Assembly: GCA_949987705.1 (NCBI GenBank)
Contig: OX465282.1
Span: 61,687,922 to 61,751,921, forward strand
Reading direction: 5' to 3'
From: Thereva unica
Taxonomy: Eukaryota; Arthropoda; Insecta; Diptera; Therevidae
Length of the DNA: 64,000 nt
Shown here: piece by piece, positions 1 to 10,216 of the stretch
Position numbering within the stretch: position 1 is the stretch's first letter
How the letters are laid out: each line of letters begins with the position of its first letter
Notes under the pieces: generated by a model
Told to the model about the DNA's origin: nothing
Database searches by the model: none
Seen by the model: the letters and a program-made list of their open reading frames with translations, nothing else
Position numbers and translations under genes: made by a program

Positions 1-1
1 A

Positions 2-369
2 AAGCCTCAGCCGAGACCAGAGCCCATGGATGTAGATAGAAGTATCCATTCCAAACAAATGAATTACGCCAATAGACCACCAAACTATAGTTTTCCACAA
101 AAGAGAAATAATATTTCACACCAAGTCCGCCAACCATACAAACATCAAAGAATCCACAATATATGTAGAAACTTACATTAATGAAAAGGAAATTAAAGAA
201 GAGTACTTGTACCCACAAGACGCGTTGTATCCACAGGACGAATTGTACCCACAAGACGCGCAAAATCAAGATCAGTATCCGACAAATGATATCATTCCTG
301 AGGAAAATGTCGATCAAATTGAAGAATTTGATGAAGCTCAAGAATTGGATGACATCTATTTTTTAGGCT
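2..369 (+). pseudogene. gag: gag C-terminal region, with a LYPQD repeat
   Basis: Reading frame 2 from the window edge gives an errantivirus-type gag tail (PRPEPMDVDRSIHS, asparagine/proline rich) up to about 175. The frame then changes, and an acidic tail runs to a stop at 369. The tail contains three tandem 18-bp units (207-260) encoding LYPQDA, LYPQDE and LYPQDA. Gag is the structural protein that assembles the particle. The 5' part lies outside the window. The repeated LYP motif resembles retroviral late-domain motifs of the LYPxnL class, which is inference only. Confidence 0.7.
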
Positions 370-420
370 AAGGTCGTCTTCGCTCCCTTATTTCGAACAT
401 AGGAAAGGAAGCGGAGAAAT

Positions 421-1826
421 TACAAAATTCTTAGTAGATACCGGCTCAAATAAAAACTACGTACAGCCAAAACATATAAAATATCCTATACGGAATGAAA
501 AACCATTTTTCGCTAACTCCGTCGGAGGTAGAATTAAAATAACCCATCATGCACTCATCGATATATTTGGACTTAACAAAACAAATCAAATTCTTTATAT
601 TACCAACCCTCATATCTTTTGACGCTATTCTCGGTAACGATAGCTTACGTGAACTAGATGGCGTGATTCATACAAAAAAAGATCATATGATCTTACTCCA
701 AAACATTAAAATTCTTCTCAAACAATATAAAGCTGAAAACATCAATTCTATTACCCTTCGTACCTCCCATTTAACAAGATAGCAAAACGAAACATTGAAT
801 AATGTTCTCAAGAAATGCCCCCAACTTTTTGCAGACCCAAACCGAAAACTAACGTACACAACAACAGCAAAAGGTGAGATTATAACCACCACGGATACAC
901 CAGTCTATTCGAAATCCTACCCTTACCCTATGGCTTTGAAAGACGAAGTCGAAAGACAAGTAAAAGAATTACTCGACGAAGGCATTATAAGACCGTCAAA
1001 GTCTCCATACAATTCTCCAGTATGGATAGTCGCGAAGAAGCTAGACGCTTCGTTAAAGAAAAAATTCAGAATTGTCATAGATTACCGAGAGTTAAATTCT
1101 ATAACTATCCCAGACAGATATCCTATTCCAGAAATAAACGAAGTTCTGGCTAATCTAGGGAAAAACAAATCTTTTTCAATTATTGATCTAAAAAGCGGCT
1201 TTCACCAAATTCTTCTTAAAGAATCTGACATAGGAAAAACGGCTTTTTCTATAAATAATGGTAAATTCGAATTTGTTAGATTACCTTTTGGCCTTAAAAA
1301 TGACCCTTCAATATTTCAAAGAGCACTTGACGATACTTTAAGGGAACATATCGGCAAGAGATGCTACGTCTACATTGATGACATAATAATATTCGACAAA
1401 AATGAGCAAGAACATTTCCAAAATTTAGAAAAAGTCTTCCATACTTTAGAGTCTGTTAACATAAACGTTCAGATTGATAAGTGCGAATTTTGCATGACCG
1501 AAATAGAATTCCTAGGCTTCATAGTTGGAATAGACGGAATTAAGCCGAATCCAGAAAAAATTCAAGCGATAATAAGCTTAGCTCCTGCTAAAAATCTGAG
1601 AGAGTTGCGTTCCTTTTTAGGAATGTCAGGTTACTATAGACGCTTCATTAAAGATTACGCCAAACTAGCAAAACCCCTGACATCCCTTTTAAGAGGGGAA
1701 GATGGACGAGTGTCCAAAAACGCTTCAAAAAATAAGACCATTCAACTTGACAAAGAACAATTTAATGCCTTTAATAACTTGAAAAACTCATTGATTTCGC
1801 AAGAGGTAATACCAGAGATAACATAA
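421..1826 (+). pseudogene. pol: pol: protease and reverse transcriptase, broken
   Basis: The protease active site reads LVDTGS near 431-448. The frame changes near 590-610, before the conserved ILGNDSLREL flap region. A TAG stop at 780-782 then separates this from the RT, which is open from 795 to 1826. RT blocks are present in order: the VDYREL-like motif at about 1078, SIIDLKSGFHQI at about 1176, LPFGLKN at about 1282, and the catalytic YIDD at 1371-1382, so the RT active site is intact. The connection domain LRSFLGMSGYYRRFI follows, and homology ends before RNase H. It would have processed the polyprotein and made cDNA; the stop, frameshift and truncation make it non-functional. Confidence 0.85.
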
Positions 1827-2449
1827 TACTCCGTATAAAGATGCGACAGCTAGAACAAAAAACCCGAACGCTTTTCGCATCGGCAGACCTCTGAGATTGC
1901 CTCCACCTTAGCAACATATCAAAGTGTCCAGCAACACTACGAGGCGAACGTGGTCATGGTCCGCAGCACAAGACATGCGGTGAGTTTGTGGGTAGGGAAG
2001 CTAGAATTTTAGGGGGCAAGGAAAGGAGCACACAACAGAATGTTTTTTGCAACATTGTCATTTGCTACATTGAAGAATTGTGCTGGATTTTTGTATTTTG
2101 GCTATTTCTTAGAACATTCGGTATATTTTTCTAACGATTGTCCCAGATTCCCTTCTAATTTACTTGAATTAAAACTCTTGGTGAGAGCGTGTGCGAAATT
2201 TTTAAAATAATTTAATAAAATAGGTACTTGGTTGAGGTTTTGGTAACGGTAATTATTTTATTTTCTGGTATTTCGATATTGATTAACTCTATTGATCTGG
2301 AAACGAATTAAGATAAGTATTCTTTATTTTGTTTTATCTGAATTTTCGCTATTGGTTTAAAAGTAGAATTTTGGCTTTAAGTAGGTATTTTGTTGTAGGT
2401 ATATTGTGAGTGTAGATTTTTGGACACTAAATTTTAATTTTTTTTAAAA
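1827..2449 (+). other. Noncoding stretch between element F and the P element
   Basis: I recognise no gene here. The first 200 bases are of mixed composition and the rest is AT-rich. The part next to 2450 may be the 5' untranslated region and terminus of the P element, but I could not find its terminal inverted repeat. Confidence 0.4.
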
Positions 2450-2901
2450 ATGTCAAAATGTCGCACAACCTGGGGAGTGGTTTGCATCATCGAAAGTTAC
2501 AAAGCGCAGAAACGTAGTGGGCCCAGTCTGAAATTCTTTCGGTTTCCAAAATCTGGGACAAGTCCTTTCCATAAATGGATGACTGCTTGTAAATTAACGT
2601 CCCCGGCCACAATAAAACATGCGTATGTCTGCTCAAAACATTTCGATAGTAATTGTTTTGGTAAAAAGAAGTTAAAAATAGGTTCAATTGCTTCCTTGAT
2701 ATTAGGCGTAACAACATTAAAGCCATATTTTAATTTCAAAGAAAAGCGCTATTATGCATTATATGATGTACCTCATGTTATTAAATCAACTAGAAATACT
2801 TTGTTGAAGACCGATTTATGCACTATTGATGGTCCAGTTACGTGGAAATGTATAGAAGAGTTGGTTAATATGGAGAAAAATAATGTGACAAAAATGGGCC
2901 A
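2450..2901 (+). pseudogene. P-element transposase, N-terminal block with THAP zinc finger
   Basis: The start MSKCRTTWGVVC begins a THAP domain: Cys4 and Cys12, then CSKHF (Cys and His) near residues 61-64, fitting the C2CH zinc pattern that P transposases use to bind DNA. After residue 80 the frame jumps to YYALYDVPHVIKSTRN, a catalytic-region block of P/THAP9 transposases. The leucine zipper and helix-turn-helix segments expected between them are missing, so there is an internal deletion of roughly 200 residues. The open frame continues to 3037, but from 2904 on it is read-through into the CMC terminus. Confidence 0.85.
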
Positions 2902-2903
2902 TA

Positions 2904-2918
2904 CACGGAGAAAAGAAG
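2904..2918 (+). repeat. Left terminal inverted repeat of the CMC element
   Basis: CACGGAGAAAAGAAG, a perfect inverse match to 7837-7851. A perfect 8-bp hairpin (CAGTGGAA, loop TCG) lies just inside at 3008-3026. Confidence 0.9.
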
Positions 2919-3128
2919 GGAGGAACCATTCCACTTTTCCGTGGCGCTGTTGCCCAATAATAGGCGAGCGCAGTCCTTCTCTATCGAGAGGAACAGATCT
3001 GCGTTTACAGTGGAATCGTTCCACTGAAACCGAGTAAGGGTTAGCCAAAACGCGCGGGAAAACTCGTCCAGCCGACAGAGGGCTTGTTATCCGTCGACAA
3101 ATTTTGTGCGCAGTTTCTGTTATTTGTC

Positions 3129-3268
3129 GGAAAAATAATTTGACATGTGACATGTTAATTCTTGCGGATAATAATGGACGTGTTTTTCAAAAAGTGGTGG
3201 AAAAATAATTTGACATGTGACATGTTAATTCTTGTGGATAATAATATACGTGTTTTTCAAAAAGTATA
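3129..3268 (+). repeat. Two tandem 70-bp copies in the CMC left subterminal region
   Basis: Copies at 3129-3198 and 3199-3268 differ at only a few bases. Each contains GACATGTGACATGT, a short near-palindrome. They lie between the left terminus and the first gene (2904-3547 is otherwise noncoding). Subterminal repeats in CACTA-type elements commonly bind transposase or accessory protein; here that is inference. Confidence 0.8.
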
Positions 3269-3547
3269 ACTTTGAAGGAATACAGGATGTGCTAACAGGT
3301 ACGTATTATTATTGTTACATATTATTATTAAATAGTGATTGGGAAAACTCAATGAACAAAAGTTATCGCAAAGTTAACCTCGAAATTTATGTTATGTTTT
3401 TTCTATTGTTTACATTTGAAAAAAAGTATTCTATTAAGAATTGACAATGAACGTTGCTTTTTTTGTGTTTTTGTTGAAAAAACTCAAATTCTAATACTTA
3501 GCTTTTTTATGTGATACAAACTCTAAGTTCATTGATATTAAACAGAC

Positions 3548-5693
3548 ATGATATTTTCAGACCAAGGGGTTCAAAATAACACTTTTTATTCGTTATCAAC
3601 TGACGACATTGTAGAATTCTTAGAAGATCGTCGGGACCTAATCAAATTTGTAGCAGCTTTTAGTTTTGAAAAAGGTGTATTGTTCGGTCGAGCACTATCA
3701 ACAACGACAATTTCAAGACGAAAACGAGAATTTGGAACAAGTCCACTCGCCGCTTATCAATTGTAATTATTTTACATTTCTTTTTTCTGACAAAGCATGG
3801 TGATTTTGCATGTTATGTATTTTTATCATACTCATTTTTTGTTTTGCTTCATTAGTAAATTTTTCATTTCTTTTGTCATTGTAGCCAGTCCCTATAAATA
3901 TCAGTTTGTTCAAAATCATTTATACAAACTTCTCAACAGTGAAACAAGGGGAAAAATTATTTTGGGAAGGTATAGCGAAAAATCATCGTTTGATCAGTCT
4001 ACTCTTGTGGATATAATCGTTTTGCATGCTTTGAAAGAAGAAAATGATTGGAAGTAAGTTTTTTTGGCAAGAACGATGTTGTGTTTTTTGAACCCCTTGG
4101 TCGTACTAGTCGAGAATCAAAAAAACTGTTATAGTGAATATACTTAATAATGATTTTAAAACTTATAGGATTTCGCCTAATACTTTTATCGAGTGGGCCG
4201 ACGAAACAGTCGAGGTTTTTCCTACCGCGATTTGCGAGTGTCTTTATGAGAAGCGTATAACACCAGATAGAATAAACAACATACTGGGTGCAGACGCTAG
4301 GGGGGCTTTTGTTGATCACTACAAGTATATTAGGCATAAGCTGAATGAAGGAGGACTACTACATCTCCGCAACGTTCCGGACGATCCCGTACATAATGTT
4401 TTAGGTTTGAATGAACTTTTTATATATTGGCTATTCGAACGTTTTTAGTTTTTTATTGTTTTTTTTTTTTTGGTATAATTACAATTCTTTTTTTTATAGA
4501 AGATTCATGGATATGTTTGACTGACGAAAACCGTGAAAAATACCCAGTGGCGACGGTGATCAAAGCTTGGGAAGAATCGAGCGAATTACGAGAAAAAGTT
4601 CTTCGCCGAAAAGAGGGCAAAAAGAAGGAGATATCGGCAGCCGAATATCTTGAGAGTTACCGTTGCTTGACTCCAACTCTTGCACTGCACCTGGTATGAT
4701 ACATTTAAACTAACTGTGTAATTTCTTCGTAGGTGTGCCTTTGAATTGAAAAAATTAATTTTTTTTAAACTGCAAGTTTATTCGTAGTCATCGTTAAATA
4801 TTTAATGTTTTTAACTTTAACATAATAAAAAAATATTTGTTTACAGCTAGAACTCGATTATTTAAAGAGATTCCAAAAAGATTCGAGTATCAATGATACT
4901 GCAGCACTTGCATCCAAATTTCGAGAAAAATGGCATGGAGAAGCATCAAGACTGATACAGCAGTTCAAAAAGTCTAGAATACAAGAAGTCAAAAAGTTTT
5001 TCGAAACGAATAAGGAGCTTCTTGATGCTGGTAAATGTTTGGAAAACTAATACAACAATTGTATTTTTATTGTATAATGTTATATTATACAATATAATTG
5101 TATAATATAATATTATACAATAAAACTAACATCTTGAAATATTACAGGGACACATGACAGCTTATTAGCACTGCTACTATTACCACTGTGTATGACAGTT
5201 CAAAAGTCTGTGAATTCGGTCGTTATCAACAAGGATGATATTTCCAAATCGTTCATTCTACACGTTTAGGTAATACAATAAATAGTTATAAAAACTATTC
5301 TCAACTTTAATTTTATCATTTTTTGAAGTTTCTCAACAATTTTTTTCCAACTTATTTTAGGAAACAAAAGACCTGGAGACAGCCAAACAAGATTTCACTG
5401 ATTGGTTACACTCTTTGAAGATTCCTGAACACCCCTACGTTATAATACACGGTATTTTAGAGAGACACGAGTCATACGTTGTTTTGAAAGGAGTACATCA
5501 TCCTTTTAACGATGCAGTCAAAGCCGTCGAAGCCTGCTTCAAGTGTTTAGTAGCTATACAACGATGGCCTTATTTGTGTGATTACGTGTGGTTTTTAATT
5601 CTAAAACACATTTTCGGAGTGAATCCCCCAAAATATTACCAAGCAGTGAATAAACTTGCAGGTTTTCTGGAAACCGGAATTACCACGAAATAA
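3548..5693 (+). CDS. CMC-encoded first gene, multi-exon, function unknown
   Basis: Seven coding blocks join with GT/AG signals: about 3548-3762, 3885-4053, 4169-4404, 4500-4693, 4847-5030, 5148-5263 and 5361-5693. Codon phase agrees at each junction from exon 2 to exon 7. The first junction is uncertain, and the donor after 5263 (GTTTAG) is weak. The product would be roughly 450 residues, charged, with no motif I can name. Its last part, ILERHESYVVLKGVHHPFND, and a Trp/Tyr-rich segment look globular. CACTA elements often encode a second protein besides the transposase, and this gene sits head-to-tail 39 bp before it. I cannot assign a function; it could be a DNA-binding accessory protein. Confidence 0.6.
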
Positions 5694-5732
5694 ATTCTCA
5701 ACTTTTTCTCAGTTAAAAAACAATTTTATACC

Positions 5733-7656
5733 ATGGATTCTACTGCGATTGCAAATTTCATTTTATCATTCATACTCGTTTTGTACGGTGATCCTAATTT
5801 ACCAAGAAAAATAGTTCAAACTGTGCTGGATCATGTACGATATTTTATCTGCGATGCGTTTTTGCCGTCACTAAAAAAAGACATACTTTCAGCGCTCAGT
5901 CAAGAAAAATTTTCTGATACTGCTCTGAAAAAAATTGATAAATGTTTTGTCGATCATAGTAAAGCTTTTGATAACGTTAAAACGGAAGCAAAGAGGTTTT
6001 CCATTTTGAGAAAAAAAGGTTTTCTGAATTATCAACAGATTAAAATAGGGAACAGCTTCATTAAAAATACGGTAGATAATAACGCACGGTTAGAAACGGA
6101 ACAATTGTATGCACGTACGTTCCACTAAAAGCAAGTCTTCAATATTTTTTACAAATTCCAGGAGTGTTAAAACAAACGTTAAAGTATATGAATAACTTAT
6201 CAAAAGTATCAAACATTATAACAAACATTGTTCAGACCAAATTGTGGAAACGTTGTTTGGAAAGGTTCGGGAATGTTATAGTTTTACCTTTATTTATTTT
6301 TTATGACGACGTAGAAACCGGAAATGCGTTAGGTGGACATGCAGGCAAGAATAAATTTGGCGCTTTGTACACTATGATAGGATGTTTCCCTCCACACATT
6401 GCATCGCGACTGAGTAGCATAATTTTCACAATGTTAGTGCGCAGTGATGACAAAAAGTTGTGTTCAAATGAGAATGTTTTTAAAACGCTTATTGACGAAT
6501 TAAATTCTCTTTCCCGCGAAGGGATTCGTATAACAGTAAATGGAGTTGAAAAAGTTGTTTATTTTCAATTAACGTTAATTTTAGGAGATAACTTGGGGCT
6601 TAATAGCATTCTAGGAATGGTCGAGTCATTTAAAGCTAATCATTTTTGCAGGATTTGTAGAATACCGTCTGACATGTCACGTCTGCAATTTATAGAAGAC
6701 AAAGTGTATTTAAGAACTTTTGAAAATTATAATGAAGATGTTGCGAGAGGAAACACGGGGGTGAAAGAAATGTGTGCTTTTAACAAAGTTGACGGCTTTC
6801 ATATTACAACTAATTTAACTGTAGATTTGTTACACGATATAAATGAAGGGGTTTGCAAGTATGTTTTGCGTGAAATTATTCACAATTTTGTGTTTGTAAA
6901 ACAATACTTCACAATGCAATCGTTTAATGATTACATAAAGAATTTCAAGTTAGGTCCAGTAGAATCTTCTAACAAACCTCCAGCAATAGACTTGCACAGG
7001 GTTAAAAAAATATGAAAATATCAGGCTCAGAAATGTTATGCCTAACGAGATATTTGGGTCTTATTATCGGTCATTTAATTCCAGACGACGACGAAATCTG
7101 GCAACTGTACAAATATTTGAGAAAGATAATAGACATTGTTACATCTCCTCGTCTTCTTCCATCGGACATAATTGTTTTGCGCGATTTAATATTTGCCCAC
7201 AATCAATTGTTCTTCAAACTGCACGGTTTCTTGAAACCTAAGTTCCATATGTTCGGACACTATCCGACGGTCATGGAAGAAAATGGACCATGCGTTTATT
7301 ACTCAGGCATTCGCTACGAATCTCGTCATCGCGACTTGAAAGGTACTGTGCAGTCCACGAATAGCAGCAACAACTTGCTCATCACAATAACGATAAAGCA
7401 GTTATTAATGATGTGCAAACTGTTTAACTTTTCGGAATTCGACGAATCGTTCAAGTTAGGTTTAAGTGATGACAGTTGCTTACAAGCAAAAAGTTTTTTC
7501 TCAGATAATCAAAATTGCAACGTGAAAAAATATAAGTATGTAAAAATTGATGGAATTGAAATTCGAATTGGAACTTATTTAGTAACTAGTTTTGACAACA
7601 GTGAAACCGAGTATAATACTTTAAAATATAATAATTTTATAGAAAAAAGACTCTAA
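5733..7656 (+). pseudogene. CMC-type transposase, two exons, one frameshift
   Basis: Exon 1 (5733-6114) joins exon 2 (from 6162) across a 47-bp intron with matching phase. The product would be about 620 residues. Motifs include FIFYDDVETGNALGGHAGKN (candidate first acidic residue), LTLILGDNLGLNSILG, a Cys-x2-Cys pair FCRICR, LLHDINEGVCKYVL and KPKFHMFGHYP, which correspond to conserved blocks of CACTA-type transposases. The only break I see is a frame change at the A-run 7004-7010. The next frame (7012-7656) carries the C-terminal third intact. A one-base slip is the simplest cause. Catalytic residue assignments are tentative. Confidence 0.75.
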
Positions 7657-7730
7657 AATGTAAAAATGAATTTAATCATTCAGCCTGAACTCGGCCGATA
7701 GTCGGTTCGAGAGAAAGAAGAACTAATCCG

Positions 7731-7775
7731 CCGCGCGCGGTGGACTGAGCCCTGGACTCAGTCCACCGAGCGCGG
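7731..7775. repeat. GC-rich hairpin in the CMC right subterminal region
   Basis: Two 19-base arms (7731-7749 and 7757-7775) pair with one mismatch around a 7-base loop. The sequence is much more GC-rich than its surroundings and lies 60 bp inside the right terminus. Confidence 0.85.
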
Positions 7776-7836
7776 AGGAACAGTTCTCGCATAACAAGCC
7801 CAACAGTTTCATCGCTCACAGAGCGGCAGCGCCCCT

Positions 7837-7851
7837 CTTCTTTTCTCCGTG
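7837..7851 (-). repeat. Right terminal inverted repeat of the CMC element
   Basis: CTTCTTTTCTCCGTG, the reverse complement of 2904-2918. It is followed by the TA target duplicate at 7852-7853. Confidence 0.9.
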
Positions 7852-7853
7852 TA

Positions 7854-8160
7854 AGCTTACGGAAAAACATTGCAGTCCAAATAAATGGGAAAAGATGAAT
7901 GTTTCTTTAGCTGTGCAAGTGTTCAGTCGCACTTGTGCGGCAGCAATCAAATCTGCTGAACAAATTGGATTGTTTTCTGAAGAAGCTAGTCAAAAGGCAA
8001 AATCCACAGCTGAATTCATTACAAAAATAGACAAATTGTTTGATTGTTTAAACAGCAAAAATTCTTTTTGTAGAAATATATTCGGATTAAGAAGAGAAGG
8101 GCCTGTAAAGCAATTCCTGGAAGAAATGATTGAATATATAACGTCAATAAAACTAGAAGT
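7854..8160 (+). pseudogene. P-element transposase, central block
   Basis: This block continues the P transposase directly after the CMC element. It begins KLTEKHCSPNKWEKMNVS and continues with LAVQVFSRTCAAAI and IDKLFDCLNSKN, which match the conserved central region of P/THAP9 transposases. The part from 7895 onwards has its own Met, but that is an internal residue of the original protein. It ends near 8160, where the sequence changes to LINE ORF1. Confidence 0.85.
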
Positions 8161-8169
8161 CGCGATAGC

Positions 8170-8952
8170 GGATGGTTTCAGGGCCGCGTGAAGCTCATCG
8201 CTTGTGCCGATCAGAGATCTGTCGATCTCTATAGGATAGCAATATCCAGAATTGGGGAAGCATGGCCAGGCGTCAAACTCAAGGTGGTTAGGAGGGAGAA
8301 AATCCCGAATCGGCCAAGAGCGCGTTCCTGGATCCCAGCAGAACCAGCCGAGCCTTAGGCTATTCTGGAAATCATTCGGTTGAGTAACCCACAGCTACAG
8401 ACGTCTTCGTGGAGGGTTACGAAACTGGAGGACCCTAAAGGCGACGGCCGAGCGGTTACATTAGTAATTAACGAGGAGTCGCTGGGACCTTTGGCGAAAT
8501 CTGAAGGCGTCATAAGCTATGGGTTTTCTTCAATCACCCTGAGACTATACAGAAAAGATTCTTTGCCCCAGAGTGGAACGGTTTCAACTGCTCCACCTGT
8601 GGCTCCAGATGGTGAGCCCTCAGGCACTGCGGGTGACACAGGTACGCAAGTAGCTGAACCCAATGTGCCTAGTATTGCGGATGCTACAGGAACAGGAGTA
8701 GCTGATCCTAAGGTGCCTGAGGATACTCACCTACCTGGGTTCAAACGACCCTCTCTTCTTATCCTCTGAGAATTCTAACTTCTGAGTTCCTTCGCAGTCA
8801 AGGACGGAGGATGAACTGGGTGACTTTGCCCAACTTCTTTCGGTGGGAGATGATGATATTACTCTCACACCGGAAGAAGACGAGGCTGATATTACGGTGA
8901 TCGAGACTGATCCCACTACTCCCAACCACGATGTTGAGAGTAGCGCAGATTA
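8170..8952 (+). pseudogene. LINE ORF1, C-terminal DUF4780-like region
   Basis: The frame beginning VKLIACADQRSVDLYRIAI contains RPRARSWIPAEP and, after an in-frame TAG near 8356, NPQLQTSSWRVTKLEDP and ISYGFSSITLRLYR. These blocks match the DUF4780 domain found in ORF1 of insect LINEs, a likely RNA-binding region. A proline/threonine-rich linker follows. The frame changes near 8755, and an acidic tail ends at 8950-8952, overlapping the ORF2 start by 22 bases in another frame, a compact arrangement typical of these elements. The 5' half is missing. Confidence 0.7.
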
Positions 8953-10208
8953 ATCTCCATCACAGCAAGGCTGCATCCGCCAGCCTATGCTTACGCCTTT
9001 TTAAGGCCGATATAGATGTAGTCCTGGTACAAGAGCCTTGGATCGCCCGGGGCCTTGTATGCGGAATCAGGACTCCTAAATACAGGTTGCTGTATCCCAG
9101 AAATGGGGGAGGTAAGCCAAGAACCTGTTTAATTGTTAAAAATGACCTTAACGCTTTTATGTTGTCTAAATTTAGCAATGCTGATAATGTACTGGCCTGC
9201 TTGGACAACAGGAAAGGCGGTAGGCCTACGTGGATTGGATCTGTCTACCTACCATACGAGGGAAATTTGGACAGCTTCAGTCTCTTTGTTGCCGCAAAAG
9301 AAGCGGCTAGTCGTGGAGCCAGCCTCATCGTTGGATGTGATGCGAATGCTCACAACACCGTTTGGGGCAGCTCTGATACAAATATAAGAGGTGAGTTGCT
9401 TTTTGATTTATTACTTCAACACAATCTCTTGCTATGCAATAGGGGAAATGAACCCACGTTCATCACAAGGGTAAGACAAGAAGTCTTGGATATTACTCTT
9501 GTTTCCCCAGATCTGCTCAACCGTGAGGAAAACTGGAGAGTATCCAGTGAACACTCCTTTTCTGAGTCATGAGAGTCATCCTTTTTAATATCAATATGTG
9601 CTCAACTGTGAAGAAGGCCCCTGGTTACAGGAATGTCCGGAACACAGACTGGGCCATATACAGACAAGTAGTGGAAAGATCCCTCCCTGAGGATGTTCCC
9701 ACCCACCCTTGGAATGCTGAAGATCTCGAACATCAAGTGACAAATCTCAGTAACCTCCTGAATAACGCATTAGAAGCAGCCTGTCCCATTAGGAAATATG
9801 GGGGTAAATCCAAACCCCCTTGGTGGAACAGCAGACTTCTCAAACTAAGGTCTGAAAGCAGAAAGGCCTTCAATAAGGCCAAATGGTCTAATTTGGCTTC
9901 GGACTGGGACAACTACAAAAGTCGTCTCAGGGAGTTCAAATATGAACTGCGAAACTCAAAAAGGGAATCCTGGAAAACCTTTTGTGCGACAATAGAAGGT
10001 TTTTCGGATGCCGCAAGAATGAGAACAGTTCTCTCGAAAGGCCCAATGTGCCAAGCAATGCTGCAACAAGCAGACGGTACATGGACCACAAGCAGTCAGG
10101 AGTCATTGAAACTCCTACTCGATACTCACTTTCCTGGCTCAATATCTCTTGCTGCATCTGCAGAAACAGGTTTTGAGGGCCCAGCTAGCACACATAATTT
10201 AGGCACCA
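8931..10208 (+). pseudogene. LINE ORF2, endonuclease domain and linker
   Basis: Starting at ATG 8931, MLRVAQINLHHSKAA is the opening of an apurinic/apyrimidinic-type endonuclease. It includes the VLVQEPWI motif, IVGCDANAHNTVWGS (the GDFN/DAN block) and a late VSSEHSFSE segment where the catalytic SDH is expected. The frame changes near 9565. The following frame (9569 onwards) continues as the linker towards RT (KPPWWNSRLLKLR) until the hAT insertion at 10217. The endonuclease would nick the target to prime reverse transcription. Confidence 0.8.
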
Positions 10209-10216
10209 TTGACAGA

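Larger units (their letters stand above)
2..1826 (+). mobile_element. Errantivirus-like Ty3/Gypsy fragment (element F), cut at both ends
   Basis: This is the remains of a Ty3/Gypsy retroelement entering from the left window edge. In order it shows the C-terminal part of gag, a short linker, an aspartic protease, reverse transcriptase and the very start of the RNase H connection. Homology stops at about 1826; no integrase, env or LTR follows, so the right side is truncated. The gag end carries the PMDVD-type sequence typical of errantivirus gags, and the RT matches the 17.6/297/gypsy group. Frameshifts and a stop codon show that it is dead. Confidence 0.85.
2904..7851 (+). mobile_element. CMC (CACTA/EnSpm-like) DNA transposon
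   Basis: The ends are 15-bp perfect inverted repeats starting CACGG. The element is flanked by TA at 2902-2903 and 7852-7853. The host is a P transposase, and its reading frame is continuous if this element and one TA are removed. It carries two plus-strand genes, an intron-rich gene (3548-5693) and the transposase gene (5733-7656). The assignment to CMC rests on the CACnn terminus and on transposase motifs (YDDVETGN, HDINEGV, KPKFHMFGHYP). Known CACTA elements usually make 2-3-bp duplications, which fits. Confidence 0.8.

Noticed and set aside
2773..3153. Minus-strand frame of 126 codons
   Set aside because: It spans the P element and CMC terminus on the wrong strand, with no similarity.
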